From CADEDV01 sp036383515 (GTDB lineage: Bacteria; Bacteroidota; Bacteroidia; Chitinophagales; Chitinophagaceae), in NCBI GenBank assembly GCA_036383515.1, contig DASVOE010000128.1:1-25985 (forward strand): a stretch of 25,985 bases of DNA, read 5' to 3'. This document shows positions 15,568 to 23,313 of this stretch, piece by piece (within the stretch, counting starts at the first letter, position 1; every line of letters begins with the position of its first letter). The position numbers and the translations under genes are program-made. The notes under the pieces are model-generated. The model was given only the letters and a program-made list of their open reading frames with translations, had not been told where the DNA came from and did no database searches.

Positions 15568-17511
15568 ATGTCTTTACGACCTTTTGCTGACGACGCACGG
15601 CCCACGATTCACGAAGTTCTCAAACGACATTGGGGCTTCACTACATTTCGTCCCTTGCAGGAAGAAATCATCCACGCTGTTTTAGAAGGAAAAGATACAC
15701 TGGCCTTAATGCCAACCGGTGGCGGCAAATCGTTATGCTACCAGGTGCCTGCTATGGCTACAGAAGGAATGTGCCTGGTGATCTCGCCACTGATAGCATT
15801 GATGAAAGACCAGGTAGAGGGTCTGCGTAAAAAAAATATCACGGCCTATTCTATTTATTCAGGCATGAGCCGTAAAGAAGTGATCAATGTATTGAAGGTG
15901 GTGACTGAAAGCAATTGCAAGTTCTTATATGTTTCTCCCGAACGATTGGAAACGTCTTTATTCCAGGAATATCTTCCCGGCATGGGCATAAATCTTATTG
16001 CAGTGGATGAAGCACATTGCATATCACAATGGGGTTATGATTTTCGTCCTCCTTATTTAAGAATAGCTGCATTGCGGAAAGAATTACCCGGTGTGCCTGT
16101 GCTGGCGCTTACTGCATCAGCTACACCGGATGTAGAAAAAGATATTTGTGAAAAGCTTGAGGCCATTTCCAAACCTGCGTGGACAATTTTCCGTCAATCT
16201 TTTGAAAGACCCAATCTTTCTTACAGTGTTTTCAATGTAAACTCCCGCATCAATAAAATATTTGAGATTGTAAATAAAGTGCCCGGTTCGGGTATCATTT
16301 ATTGTAAAAGCAGGAAACGGACTAAAGAGATCAGCGAACTTTTACAGTTACAAAACATTTCAGCCGATTATTATCATGCAGGATTGACACAGGAAGAAAG
16401 AAATAAAAAACAGGAAGAGTGGATACAAAATAGAACCAGGATTATCGTTTGCACCAATGCTTTTGGTATGGGTATCGATAAACCGGATGTACGTTCTGTG
16501 ATACATGCCGATGTGCCGGATTGTTTGGAAAATTATTACCAGGAAGCCGGTCGTGCTGGCCGTGATGGAAAAAAATCGTATGCTGTTTTATTATACGACG
16601 AAAGAGATATAGATGAACTGAAAGCAATGTCTTCCTTACGATTCCCCTTCTTGAAAGATATAAGAGAAGTATACCAGGCTGTAGCCAACTACCTGCAACT
16701 CCACACAGGTGATGGCGAAGGGCAGTATTATGATTTTGAAATTGCAGATTTCCTGAAAAAATTTAAGTTCAACAATTATACTACACTTTACTCGCTCAAA
16801 GCGCTGGAACAGGATGGCTGGTTATCATTTAATGAACAGGTTTTTCGACCGGCCATTGTTCAATTCACCGTTACAAAAGCTGCTTTGTATGATTTCGAAA
16901 AAACACACCCGCAGTATGATCCCGTTTTGAAATCACTACTCAGGGCCTATGAAGGCATTTTTGATCAGCCTGTTTTTATTGCTGAAAAGGTGATAGCTGG
17001 TATGGTTAAAATAGATTTCACCGCCATAAAAAAACAACTGGTGGAACTGGATCGCCTGGGTATTATAGATTATCAACCACAAAAAGAATTGCCACAAGTT
17101 TACTATTTAAAGCCCCGTATCAAAACAGAGGAATTGACCATTGACAGGGTGACATTCAATCAGCGTAAAGATCGTTTTGAAAAAAGAGTACAGCAGATGA
17201 TTGAGTATGTAAACCAGGAAGTGGAATGCCGGAGCCAGATCATCGGTATTTATTTTGGTGATAAAAAAATAAAAGCCTGTGGCATTTGTGATAATTGCCT
17301 GCGGAAAAAATCCGTTGCGTTAACCCAGGAAGAGTTTGATAACCTTCACCATCGTATTATTCATATGGTGAAACATGAATCGCTGCAAACAAAAGATCTT
17401 TTATTAAAACTTACAGGTGTAAAAAAAGAAACTGCCTGGAAAGTGATTGAATTTCTCCAGGCAGAAAATAAAATTGAAATGGATGCAGCCGGCTGGGTTA
17501 AGTCAAGATAG
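15568..17511 (+). CDS. recQ: RecQ-family ATP-dependent DNA helicase
   Basis: A 3'-5' superfamily 2 helicase of 647 residues. The Q-motif region FGFTTFRPLQ-like HWGFTTFRPLQEEII (21-35) is followed by Walker A MPTGGGKSLCYQVP (48-61), DEAH at 147-150 in VDEAHCISQWGYDFRP, and motif III ALTASAT. Helicase domain 2 has IIYCKSRKRT, ATNAFGMGID-like CTNAFGMGIDKPDVR and YYQEAGRAGRDG. The RecQ zinc-binding cysteines are present (C in VECRSQ, then CGICDNC). A winged helix is expected before them in sequence order around 470-550. There is no convincing C-terminal HRDC domain; the last 60 residues look like another small helical/winged unit. Several RecQ paralogues are usual in this phylum. Confidence 0.94.
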   Translation: MSLRPFADDARPTIHEVLKRHWGFTTFRPLQEEIIHAVLEGKDTLALMPTGGGKSLCYQVPAMATEGMCLVISPLIALMKDQVEGLRKKNITAYSIYSGMSRKEVINVLKVVTESNCKFLYVSPERLETSLFQEYLPGMGINLIAVDEAHCISQWGYDFRPPYLRIAALRKELPGVPVLALTASATPDVEKDICEKLEAISKPAWTIFRQSFERPNLSYSVFNVNSRINKIFEIVNKVPGSGIIYCKSRKRTKEISELLQLQNISADYYHAGLTQEERNKKQEEWIQNRTRIIVCTNAFGMGIDKPDVRSVIHADVPDCLENYYQEAGRAGRDGKKSYAVLLYDERDIDELKAMSSLRFPFLKDIREVYQAVANYLQLHTGDGEGQYYDFEIADFLKKFKFNNYTTLYSLKALEQDGWLSFNEQVFRPAIVQFTVTKAALYDFEKTHPQYDPVLKSLLRAYEGIFDQPVFIAEKVIAGMVKIDFTAIKKQLVELDRLGIIDYQPQKELPQVYYLKPRIKTEELTIDRVTFNQRKDRFEKRVQQMIEYVNQEVECRSQIIGIYFGDKKIKACGICDNCLRKKSVALTQEEFDNLHHRIIHMVKHESLQTKDLLLKLTGVKKETAWKVIEFLQAENKIEMDAAGWVKSR

Positions 17512-17585
17512 CAGTAAGGATAAATTTTTGATGATTGCTTCTTATATTATAAATTGTAGTGTTGACGGCTATTTTAAACGACACT

Positions 17586-18098
17586 ATGTTCTGGAAAAAA
17601 GATAAACAATCAAATTCAAATAAGGAGGACAACTTCCCACATCCATATAGGTTTTGTGACTTATACATCAGCGACAAGTATAAACAGATTTTATTTGTGC
17701 CTTACGGTAAAATTGACAATGGTACACATGCTGAAGTTGACAGTTTAATTATTGACAACTGGCCTTGCAAATTTCAGGACTTAGAAACAAATATTGAAGA
17801 GACGTTAAACCGCTTTTCAGCAAAGACAATTTGGATAAAGGGAAAATGGCCATCCTATGACAACAGTAAAGCAAAATCACAAAAATCTTATGAAGCTGAT
17901 TACATAAGGTTGAGATTAGAAACTGACAGAAGTCGTAATTATGGAGACAGAGAAGTTGAACGTATAAAAATAACAGCTCAACCAACATCGCTGGACAACA
18001 CATTTCACTTAACAGGCACTGGACATTTGTTGGACACAAAAGTTGCACAAATAGTCTTAGACATTTTTGAAGCTTGTATAAAAATTAGGAACAATTAG
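17586..18098 (+). CDS. Unrecognised hypothetical protein, cassette-like region (gene A)
   Basis: A 170-residue, mostly polar protein (MFWKKDKQSNSNKED..., later FVPYGKIDNGTHAEVDSLIIDNWPCKF and EADYIRLRLETDRSRNYGD). There is no signal peptide, no membrane segment and no motif I recognise; it is predicted cytoplasmic alpha/beta. A GTG at 17559 would add nine residues, but the ATG at 17586 is preferred. The DNA is visibly AT-richer than recQ. The bases before the start (TTTTAAACGACACT) resemble the junction ends I associate with small gene cassettes in Bacteroidota. The stop is followed after nine bases by the long palindromic element. It could be a recently acquired cargo gene. Confidence 0.65.
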   Translation: MFWKKDKQSNSNKEDNFPHPYRFCDLYISDKYKQILFVPYGKIDNGTHAEVDSLIIDNWPCKFQDLETNIEETLNRFSAKTIWIKGKWPSYDNSKAKSQKSYEADYIRLRLETDRSRNYGDREVERIKITAQPTSLDNTFHLTGTGHLLDTKVAQIVLDIFEACIKIRNN

Positions 18099-18107
18099 AC
18101 TTTGACA

Positions 18108-18330
18108 GGCTAAAACAGCTGCTTTTACATAGATGTTTGCTGCTATGCTGGTTGACGAATAAATCTTCATCTTTTTTGATCGCTATCATCAGCGGTTTGG
18201 ACAGACGTAATTCTATTCGTCTTTTGTTCTTAACTTTATCATCAGTTTCAATTGGGGCTTCAGCTCCGGGCTGGATGTTATAAAACCCCAGCACAGCAGC
18301 AAGCCGTCTACGTAAGCGGTAATTTTAACC
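18108..18330. repeat. 223-bp long palindromic, attC-like cassette element (E1)
   Basis: A left arm at 18108-18151 and a right arm at 18288-18330 are imperfect inverted repeats (about 33 of 45 aligned positions, with small gaps; the innermost TTGCTGCT[A/G]TGCTGG matches 14 of 15). Between them is about 136 bp with its own hairpins: AGACG/CGTCT at 18203-18222 near the centre, and GGGGCT/AGCTCC around 18254-18267. The element starts 9 bases after the stop of gene A and ends 8 bases before the ATG of gene B. A second copy of its left arm, sharing the 12-mer GCTTTTACATAG, follows gene C. This is what a folded-strand recombination site would look like; the identification as attC-like is inference. 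Confidence 0.6.
18203..18228 (+). terminator. Possible terminator hairpin at the centre of element E1
   Basis: AGACG-T-AAT, loop TCT, ATT-CGTCT, followed by TTTGTTCTT. The short stem with a T-rich tail could end transcription of gene A, or may simply be the tip of the folded palindrome. Confidence 0.3.
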
Positions 18331-18338
18331 GAGTCGCC

Positions 18339-18728
18339 ATGAAATTTTATCAACTCGACACCATTTTTTCATTTGGTAAACATCAAGGCAAATCCTTGTT
18401 GGACGTTTTCAAGGAAGATGAAGAATATATAAATTGGTGTCAGGCCAATCTAGACCATTTTAACTTGCCAGATAAGGTTATAGTCCAATTGCAAGCTATT
18501 AATCCTGATTTCAGTCTTTCAATGGAAGCAATTCAAAAAAGAAATAACAATCATAACTTATGGCTTCAGCAGCAAAAAGAAATGGAGGCAAATAAAGAAC
18601 AGTTAAGACAAGAAAGGGAAGCTGATATGATGTCTGAAGAAATGGATTCTTATAATCCATACACTGAAGAATGTGGAGATATTGATAATGATCCTGATTT
18701 TAGCATCGACCCTTTTGATGAAAATTAA
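18339..18728 (+). CDS. Small protein with ExoX-C-terminal-like domain (gene B)
   Basis: 129 residues from the ATG at 18339; the open frame extends upstream to 18252 but that part runs through the palindromic arm and is not coding-like. The N-terminal 50 residues, DTIFSFGKHQGKSLLDVFKEDEEYINWCQ, match the FGK.KGK...L....D..YL.W pattern of the exodeoxyribonuclease X C-terminal-like domain, which also occurs alone in small proteins. There is no DEDD exonuclease domain here. The second half is a charged, probably coiled-coil helix rich in Glu/Gln, ending in a very acidic tail (EECGDIDNDPDFSIDPFDEN). Nucleic-acid-related function is plausible but unproven. Gene C follows after 29 bases. Confidence 0.72.
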   Translation: MKFYQLDTIFSFGKHQGKSLLDVFKEDEEYINWCQANLDHFNLPDKVIVQLQAINPDFSLSMEAIQKRNNNHNLWLQQQKEMEANKEQLRQEREADMMSEEMDSYNPYTEECGDIDNDPDFSIDPFDEN

Positions 18729-18757
18729 TCAACGCCATAACGCGATTAAACAATTTT

Positions 18758-19231
18758 ATGAACGAAATTGTAAAACTTATTGACAAAGCACTCCCACTGC
18801 AAACTGGACAGGCAGGAGTAGCATACAATGAAAAACAAAATATGCTGGTTACGACCGCATACACCAGCTACGCCGGCAACACCTATTTTAAAGGAATACG
18901 ACTATCTGACCGTATATTCATTGTGTTTGACATTGGTATTGGCTGGCTTCATACTTTTCTTAATGGAGTAACTGTTTGGACAAACAAAGATGGAGCGAAA
19001 GAAGTTATTGGCTCAAAATCTCATCACAACCATAAATTCAATGAGCTAACAATCAAAGAGGATGCAAGAGCTATTGTGAAAGACAAACTTGTTAAAGAGG
19101 CAAAAGTTGAAAACGTTACTCTCGAAGAAACATGGCTAAATGAATTTGTAAGTACCCTTGTTGACGACGCATACAAAAACCAAATAGAAACTATCAAAAC
19201 AATGCAAGTCAACAACCTTTTGGCAAAATAA
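18758..19231 (+). CDS. Unrecognised hypothetical protein, cassette-like region (gene C)
   Basis: A 157-residue soluble protein without a recognised domain. The first half reads as beta-rich (QAGVAYNEKQNMLVTTAYTSYAGNTYFKGIRLSDRIFIVFDIGIGWLHTFL), the second as helical and Lys/Glu-rich (EDARAIVKDKLVKEAKVE...). There is no signal peptide or transmembrane segment. It starts 29 bases after gene B; the short gap contains ACGCCATAACGCG and a TTTT just before the ATG, similar to cassette junctions. The stop codon lies at the edge of the second palindromic-arm copy. AT-rich like its two neighbours. Confidence 0.65.
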   Translation: MNEIVKLIDKALPLQTGQAGVAYNEKQNMLVTTAYTSYAGNTYFKGIRLSDRIFIVFDIGIGWLHTFLNGVTVWTNKDGAKEVIGSKSHHNHKFNELTIKEDARAIVKDKLVKEAKVENVTLEETWLNEFVSTLVDDAYKNQIETIKTMQVNNLLAK

Positions 19232-19274
19232 AAATTACCGCTTTTACATAGTTGCTTGGCGCCCTGGCGGGGCG
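19231..19274. repeat. Second, truncated copy of the cassette element arm (E2)
   Basis: AAAATTACCGCTT (19231-19243) is identical to the reverse complement of part of the right arm of E1, and GCTTTTACATAG (19240-19251) is identical to the left arm at 18121-18132. It continues GTTGCTTGGCGCCC, diverging from E1. I find no matching second arm downstream; the sequence goes on to CCTAACGTTAGCC (from about 19299) before the convergent methyltransferase gene. It is probably a truncated or variant element after gene C. Confidence 0.55.
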
Positions 19275-19342
19275 GATAGATGAAGTCTCACACAACACCC
19301 TAACGTTAGCCACAAACAGTGTAACGTTCCTATAATAGTCCT

Positions 19343-20380
19343 TTATTTAAATGCAATAGCTGCACTTGTTGGACCGGTTAACGATATCAGTGAAGTGCTT
19401 TTGAATCCTGCTGCTTTTGCCCATCCTGTAAAATCATTAAACGTATAATCAAATCCAGATCCTGTTTCGATCAGCATATTCAGGCTCATCATCAATCCGA
19501 ATGAATTTTGTTTTCTTTCATCATCAATTACGTTTTCAATGGTAACAAATGCTCCGCTCGACGGTAATGCATCGTATGCCTTTTTTATTAATGCCAGTTT
19601 CTTTTCTTCGTTCCAGTCGTGCAGGATATTACCCATGACCACTATATCTGCTTCAGGCAATGCATCTTTAAAAAAATCCCCGTCCACTGTTTTCACTTGT
19701 TCCGACAATCCGAAGTGATTGATATTTTCCCGGGCGATGGGGTTTACCTGGGCAAGGTCGAAACTCAGGCATTGCATATGCGGTTGATGTTTCGCTACCA
19801 TAATGGAGAGCATAGCGCCTGCACCTCCTGCATCCGTTAGTTTTTTATACTTGCTGAAATCAAATTTTTGTGCAAACTCCATGAAATTCCCCATCTGGAT
19901 TCCGCTCATAGCATGTATAAATTCCTTTAATCGTTCCGGGGATTCATATAATGTTGCAAACAGGTTATCGCTACCTTTTTTTGTTTCGTTTTGGGGCTGG
20001 CCGGTTTTTAATCCTGTTTCAAGGTCTCCCCAAAAAGGATATAGCCTGTTGTTGGCCATCTCCAATATGCCCCCGATATAGCTGGGTTTCTTTTTGTCCA
20101 GGAAAACTCCGGTATCCTGACCGTTTGAATACATTGCCGTTTCCATCAAACCTTCCCGTTGTAAAAAACCAAATGAAGTAAGTGTGTCAAGAAAATCATA
20201 CACATTCCTGTCAGTGCATTTAAAGTCAAATGCTTTTTTTATTTCAGGTCCGCTGAGTTTTCCTTTTTCTGCAAGCAGTGTAAAGAGTTTTAAATTTACC
20301 GCAGTCAGTAAAGTTTTAGAAGCCCAGAAGCCAAGACCAATCTGCATAATACGTTCGGGAGAGGGCTGATTCGTTTGCAT
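19343..20380 (-). CDS. SAM-dependent O-methyltransferase (winged-helix dimerising type)
   Basis: 345 residues. The N-terminal dimerisation/winged-helix region (about 10-85: GFWASKTLLTAVNLKLFTLLAEKGKLSGPEI, then FLDTLTSFGFLQREG) precedes a class I methyltransferase domain like those of acetylserotonin/hydroxyneurosporene O-methyltransferases. SAM-binding motif I reads DAGGAGAML (183-191) where the family usually has D-GGG-G, a slight variation. Acidic loop FDLAQV, GDFF (234-237) and HDW (254-256, ILHDWNEEK) are conserved. Such enzymes methylate small hydroxylated molecules, but no biosynthetic genes are nearby, so the substrate is unknown. It converges on the accessory patch and is separated from the HerA-like gene by 67 bases. 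Confidence 0.88.
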   Translation of the reverse strand: MQTNQPSPERIMQIGLGFWASKTLLTAVNLKLFTLLAEKGKLSGPEIKKAFDFKCTDRNVYDFLDTLTSFGFLQREGLMETAMYSNGQDTGVFLDKKKPSYIGGILEMANNRLYPFWGDLETGLKTGQPQNETKKGSDNLFATLYESPERLKEFIHAMSGIQMGNFMEFAQKFDFSKYKKLTDAGGAGAMLSIMVAKHQPHMQCLSFDLAQVNPIARENINHFGLSEQVKTVDGDFFKDALPEADIVVMGNILHDWNEEKKLALIKKAYDALPSSGAFVTIENVIDDERKQNSFGLMMSLNMLIETGSGFDYTFNDFTGWAKAAGFKSTSLISLTGPTSAAIAFK

Positions 20381-20447
20381 GAATAGTAATTGATTTGAAA
20401 AATATATACTCCTAAATCGATTGTGCGGTTTTGAACATACAGATAAT

Positions 20448-21989
20448 TCAAAATAAATTCTTGCGGCTACGGCTTCTTCCTCCCAATCCCAATACCCCGA
20501 GCAACGTTCTTACTAAAGTATTGCCGGCCGTTCTTGTCATACTCTTTATAACCGGGTTATCTAAAATACTTTTTTCTTTAGCTCCAGTGCTTTTCTCTTT
20601 TTTATCTGCTTCCTCCTCGTTTGATCTTTTGGATGCATCGTTTAATTTCTCTGTCAGTATTTCATAAGCACTTACACTATCAATTACCTGGTTGTATTTA
20701 GCAGCGATCTTTGACCGGCTTACCAATGTATCTATTTCCATCTCCGATAAAATATCCATCCGGCTTTGCGGAGGCCTTATCATACAATGGGCTAATGGGG
20801 TAGGAATTCCTTTTTCATTTAATATTGTTACCAACGCTTCGCCGGTACCTAACTGGGTGATAAGATCTTCAGTTTTATAAAACTCAGTTTCAGGATAGTT
20901 CTCTGCTGTTTGTTTGATCACCTTTCTATCGGCGGCGGTAAAAGCTCTTAAGGCATGTTGCACTTTCAATCCTAATTGTGCCAGCACGGAAGCCGGAACA
21001 TCCATTGGGTTTTGCGTGCAGAAATAAATACCGATTCCTTTTGAACGGATCAATTTAATGATCGTTTCGATCTGCTGCAGCAATGCATCATTGGCCTCCT
21101 GGAAAATAAGATGTGCTTCATCGATGAACATCACCAGTTTTGGTTTGTCCATATCACCTTCTTCGGGGCAGGTAGCATACAATTCAGCCAGCAGCTGTAA
21201 CATGAAAGTAGAAAACAACTTGGGTCTGTCCTGCAGATCCGTAACTCTTACAATAGAGATCATTCCTCTTCCATCATCACTGATGCGCATGAGGTCGTCT
21301 ACTTCAAAACTTTTTTCGCCAAAGAAAACATCGGCTCCCTGCTGCTGCAGTTCGATCACTTTGCGAAGAATTGTACCGGTAGATGAGGTTGATATTTTGC
21401 CATACGATTTTTCCATTTCCGCTTTCCCTTCATCACTCACATATTGCAGCACTTTGATAAAGTCTTTCAGATCCAGTAACGGCAGTTTGTTGTCGTCACA
21501 ATATTTAAAGATCATGGCGACAAATCCTCCCTGTGTATCATTCAACCCAAGGATCTTTGATAACAGTACGGGACCAAATTCGCTTACTGTGGCTCTTAGT
21601 CTTGCACCTTTCTGGTTACTTAATGTTAACAGGTCAACCGGGTAAGCTGTTGGTTTAAATTCAATATTCAGTTTTTGTACCCGTTCTGTTATTTTATCGT
21701 TGACAGTGCCCGCAGCAGCAATACCACTCAGGTCACCTTTGATATCCATCATTACAACGGGAATACTTGCATCGCTTAAGCCTTCGGCAAGCACCTGTAA
21801 GGTTTTTGTTTTCCCTGTACCGGTGGCGCCGGCGATCAAACCATGACGGTTTAATGTTTTCATCGGAATACAAACATCAGCGCCACTTACTACGTTCCCG
21901 TCAAGCATAGCACAACCCAGTTTGAAAGATTCGCCCTTGAAGCTGTAACCATCTTTAATTCTTTGTAAGAATTTTTCACTGTCTCCCAT
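20448..21989 (-). CDS. HerA-like ATPase, DUF853/YjgR family
   Basis: A 513-residue cytoplasmic P-loop ATPase of the HerA/FtsK superfamily. The N-terminus FKLGCAMLDGNVVSGADVCIPMKTLNRHGLIAGATGTGKTKT gives Walker A at 54-61 (GATGTGKT); MDIKGDLSGIA follows. Walker B is LVMFIDEAHLIF, and then comes the sensor-like IYFCTQNPMDVPASVLAQLGLKVQHALRAFT, all typical of YjgR proteins. A low-complexity Glu/Lys-rich linker (about 455-480) precedes a short basic tail ending RSRSRKNLF. The family's substrate is not established. It lies 52 bases after the GroES-like gene, same strand, and is likely co-transcribed. Confidence 0.9.
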   Translation of the reverse strand: MGDSEKFLQRIKDGYSFKGESFKLGCAMLDGNVVSGADVCIPMKTLNRHGLIAGATGTGKTKTLQVLAEGLSDASIPVVMMDIKGDLSGIAAAGTVNDKITERVQKLNIEFKPTAYPVDLLTLSNQKGARLRATVSEFGPVLLSKILGLNDTQGGFVAMIFKYCDDNKLPLLDLKDFIKVLQYVSDEGKAEMEKSYGKISTSSTGTILRKVIELQQQGADVFFGEKSFEVDDLMRISDDGRGMISIVRVTDLQDRPKLFSTFMLQLLAELYATCPEEGDMDKPKLVMFIDEAHLIFQEANDALLQQIETIIKLIRSKGIGIYFCTQNPMDVPASVLAQLGLKVQHALRAFTAADRKVIKQTAENYPETEFYKTEDLITQLGTGEALVTILNEKGIPTPLAHCMIRPPQSRMDILSEMEIDTLVSRSKIAAKYNQVIDSVSAYEILTEKLNDASKRSNEEEADKKEKSTGAKEKSILDNPVIKSMTRTAGNTLVRTLLGVLGLGGRSRSRKNLF

Positions 21990-22041
21990 TACAATAATTT
22001 TGATTGAAAGTTAAATGTAAAAAAGAAAGTAGTCAATAAAT

Positions 22042-22413
22042 TCAGAGATCTTCTTCCCGCTCCAGCATCAAAATAGCGCTTTGCGGCACAATGAAATATT
22101 TTTCATTTTCATACATCACTTCGGTGGCAGCGCTTACCAAAAAAATAGCAAGGTCGCCTTCCTTTGCCTGGAGTGGTACATATTTTACCTGCTCTTCCTC
22201 ACCTTTCCAGGATTCATTTTCTACCGGCATAGGTATAGCATAGCCCGGTCCCGTTTTGATCACATAACCCTGTTGTACTTTTTCTTTCTCCTGCACGCCG
22301 GGTGGTAAATAAAGTCCGCTGGCCGTTTTTTCATCCGGCCGGGTAAGCTTGATAAGTAAGCGATCACCAATTACGATCAGTTTTTTAAGCCTGTTATCGG
22401 GTGTGATATGCAT
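22042..22413 (-). CDS. GroES-like co-chaperone family protein
   Basis: 123 residues with the Cpn10 fold pattern: LIVIGDRLLIKLTRPDEKTASGLYLPPGVQEKEKVQQGYVIKTGPG (cf. PLGDRVLVK...SGIILP...G.V...G.G), and later VPLQAKEGDLAIFLVSAATEVMYENEKYFIVPQSAILMLE, the usual second half. It is longer than GroES (about 95) because of an insert around PMPVENESWKGEEEQVKYVP. No groEL is adjacent, so it is probably a paralogue rather than the main GroES. It is divergent from the response regulator gene and leads the pair with the HerA-like ATPase. Confidence 0.85.
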   Translation of the reverse strand: MHITPDNRLKKLIVIGDRLLIKLTRPDEKTASGLYLPPGVQEKEKVQQGYVIKTGPGYAIPMPVENESWKGEEEQVKYVPLQAKEGDLAIFLVSAATEVMYENEKYFIVPQSAILMLEREEDL

Positions 22414-22433
22414 GATTTGTCCGGAATAAACAT

Positions 22434-22441
22434 CAAATGTA
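22434..22441 (-). promoter_or_regulatory. Candidate -7 box (TACATTTG) for the GroES-like gene
   Basis: The minus strand carries TACATTTG, an exact TAnnTTTG match, 20 bases before the ATG at 22413. A TTG exists upstream but at too great a distance (about 28 bases) to be a standard -33 element. Confidence 0.38.
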
Positions 22442-22558
22442 GAGAATCGACCTCATATATTGGATATTACAACTCTTAACAAAATCTTATTCGAATGTTC
22501 ATATGATTGGTAAATGATTTATTTTTATTTGCTTTAATGAATTTAAAATATACAAACC

Positions 22559-23254
22559 ATGGATGCTAAGAAACCAAAAATTTTGTTGTGCGAAGATGAT
22601 CCCAACCTGGGAAGTGTATTAAAGAATTACCTTGAGCTGAATGATTATGATGTAACGCTGGAAAGAGATGGCCGCCTGGGATTGGCTGCTTTTCAACGGG
22701 AAAAATATGAGCTCTGTCTGCTGGATGTAATGATGCCTAATATGGATGGTTTTACATTGGCCGAAGAAATCAGGGATGTTGACCCCGATATTCCCTTATT
22801 CTTTCTTAGTGCAAAGACCATGAAGGAAGATATTATCCAGGGTTATAAATTGGGGGCAGATGATTATATCACCAAGCCTTTTGACAGCGAAGTATTGCTG
22901 CTTAAAATAAAAGCGATCCTGAAAAGAAATGAAGAGATCAACCGCGAAAGTGAGAATAAAGAATTTGATCTTTCCACTTATCACTTCAATCCTAAACTCC
23001 GCCAGCTCATTCACAATGGAGTAACACAAACTTTATCGCCCAAAGAAAATGAATTGCTGAAAATGCTTGCTGAATACCTGAATGACTTGTTGCCAAGAGA
23101 GCAGGCCCTGAAAAAAATATGGGGCAGCGATACTTATTTTAATGGACGCAGTATGGATGTATATATTGCCAAGCTGAGAAAGTACCTGAAGGACGATCCC
23201 AAAATTGAGATCGTCAATATTCATGGTAATGGATTCAGGCTGGTAGTACAATAA
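22559..23254 (+). CDS. OmpR/PhoB-type response regulator
   Basis: 231 residues. The receiver domain (about 6-122) has the acidic pair in CEDDP (E12, D13, D14 region), phospho-acceptor D56 in LLDVMMPNMDGF, S84 in FFLSAKT, and K106 in DYITKPF. The winged-helix DNA-binding domain (about 135-230) has LSPKENELLKMLAEYLNDLLPREQALKKIWG and SMDVYIAKLRKYLKDDPKIEIVNIHGNGFRL. All catalytic residues look intact, so it should be phosphorylated by a histidine kinase; none is encoded next to it in this window. A strong terminator follows about 30 bases after the stop. Confidence 0.95.
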   Translation: MDAKKPKILLCEDDPNLGSVLKNYLELNDYDVTLERDGRLGLAAFQREKYELCLLDVMMPNMDGFTLAEEIRDVDPDIPLFFLSAKTMKEDIIQGYKLGADDYITKPFDSEVLLLKIKAILKRNEEINRESENKEFDLSTYHFNPKLRQLIHNGVTQTLSPKENELLKMLAEYLNDLLPREQALKKIWGSDTYFNGRSMDVYIAKLRKYLKDDPKIEIVNIHGNGFRLVVQ

Positions 23255-23285
23255 CCCCCATCCCTAAAGGGGTGAAATTATTGAG

Positions 23286-23313
23286 AAGCTATCCTTTCCG
23301 GGTAGCTTTTTTT
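23286..23313 (+). terminator. Intrinsic terminator of the response regulator gene
   Basis: AAGCTATCC (23286-23294), loop TTTCC, GGGTAGCTT (23300-23308) form a 9-bp stem with one G-T pair, followed by T's to 23313. Just upstream, CCCC...GGGG (23257-23272 region) could form another weak hairpin. The arrangement fits rightward termination before the convergent ruvB gene. Confidence 0.8.

Noticed and set aside
18085..18294. 69-residue minus-strand open frame inside element E1
   Set aside because: It lies within the palindromic element and overlaps the end of gene A; no domain or start-site support.
18252..18338. N-terminal extension of gene B
   Set aside because: The extra 29 codons read through the right palindromic arm; similarity to the ExoX-type domain begins just after the ATG at 18339.
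17586..19231. Genes A-C as a toxin-antitoxin or phage-defence module
   Set aside because: No nuclease, toxin, antitoxin, NTPase or sensor motif could be identified; only the cassette-like layout is supported.
19299..19311. CCTAACGTTAGCC as a classical integron attC core site
   Set aside because: GTTAGCC does not match GTTRRRY and no partner RYYYAAC site at a suitable distance was found; kept only as part of the cassette hypothesis.
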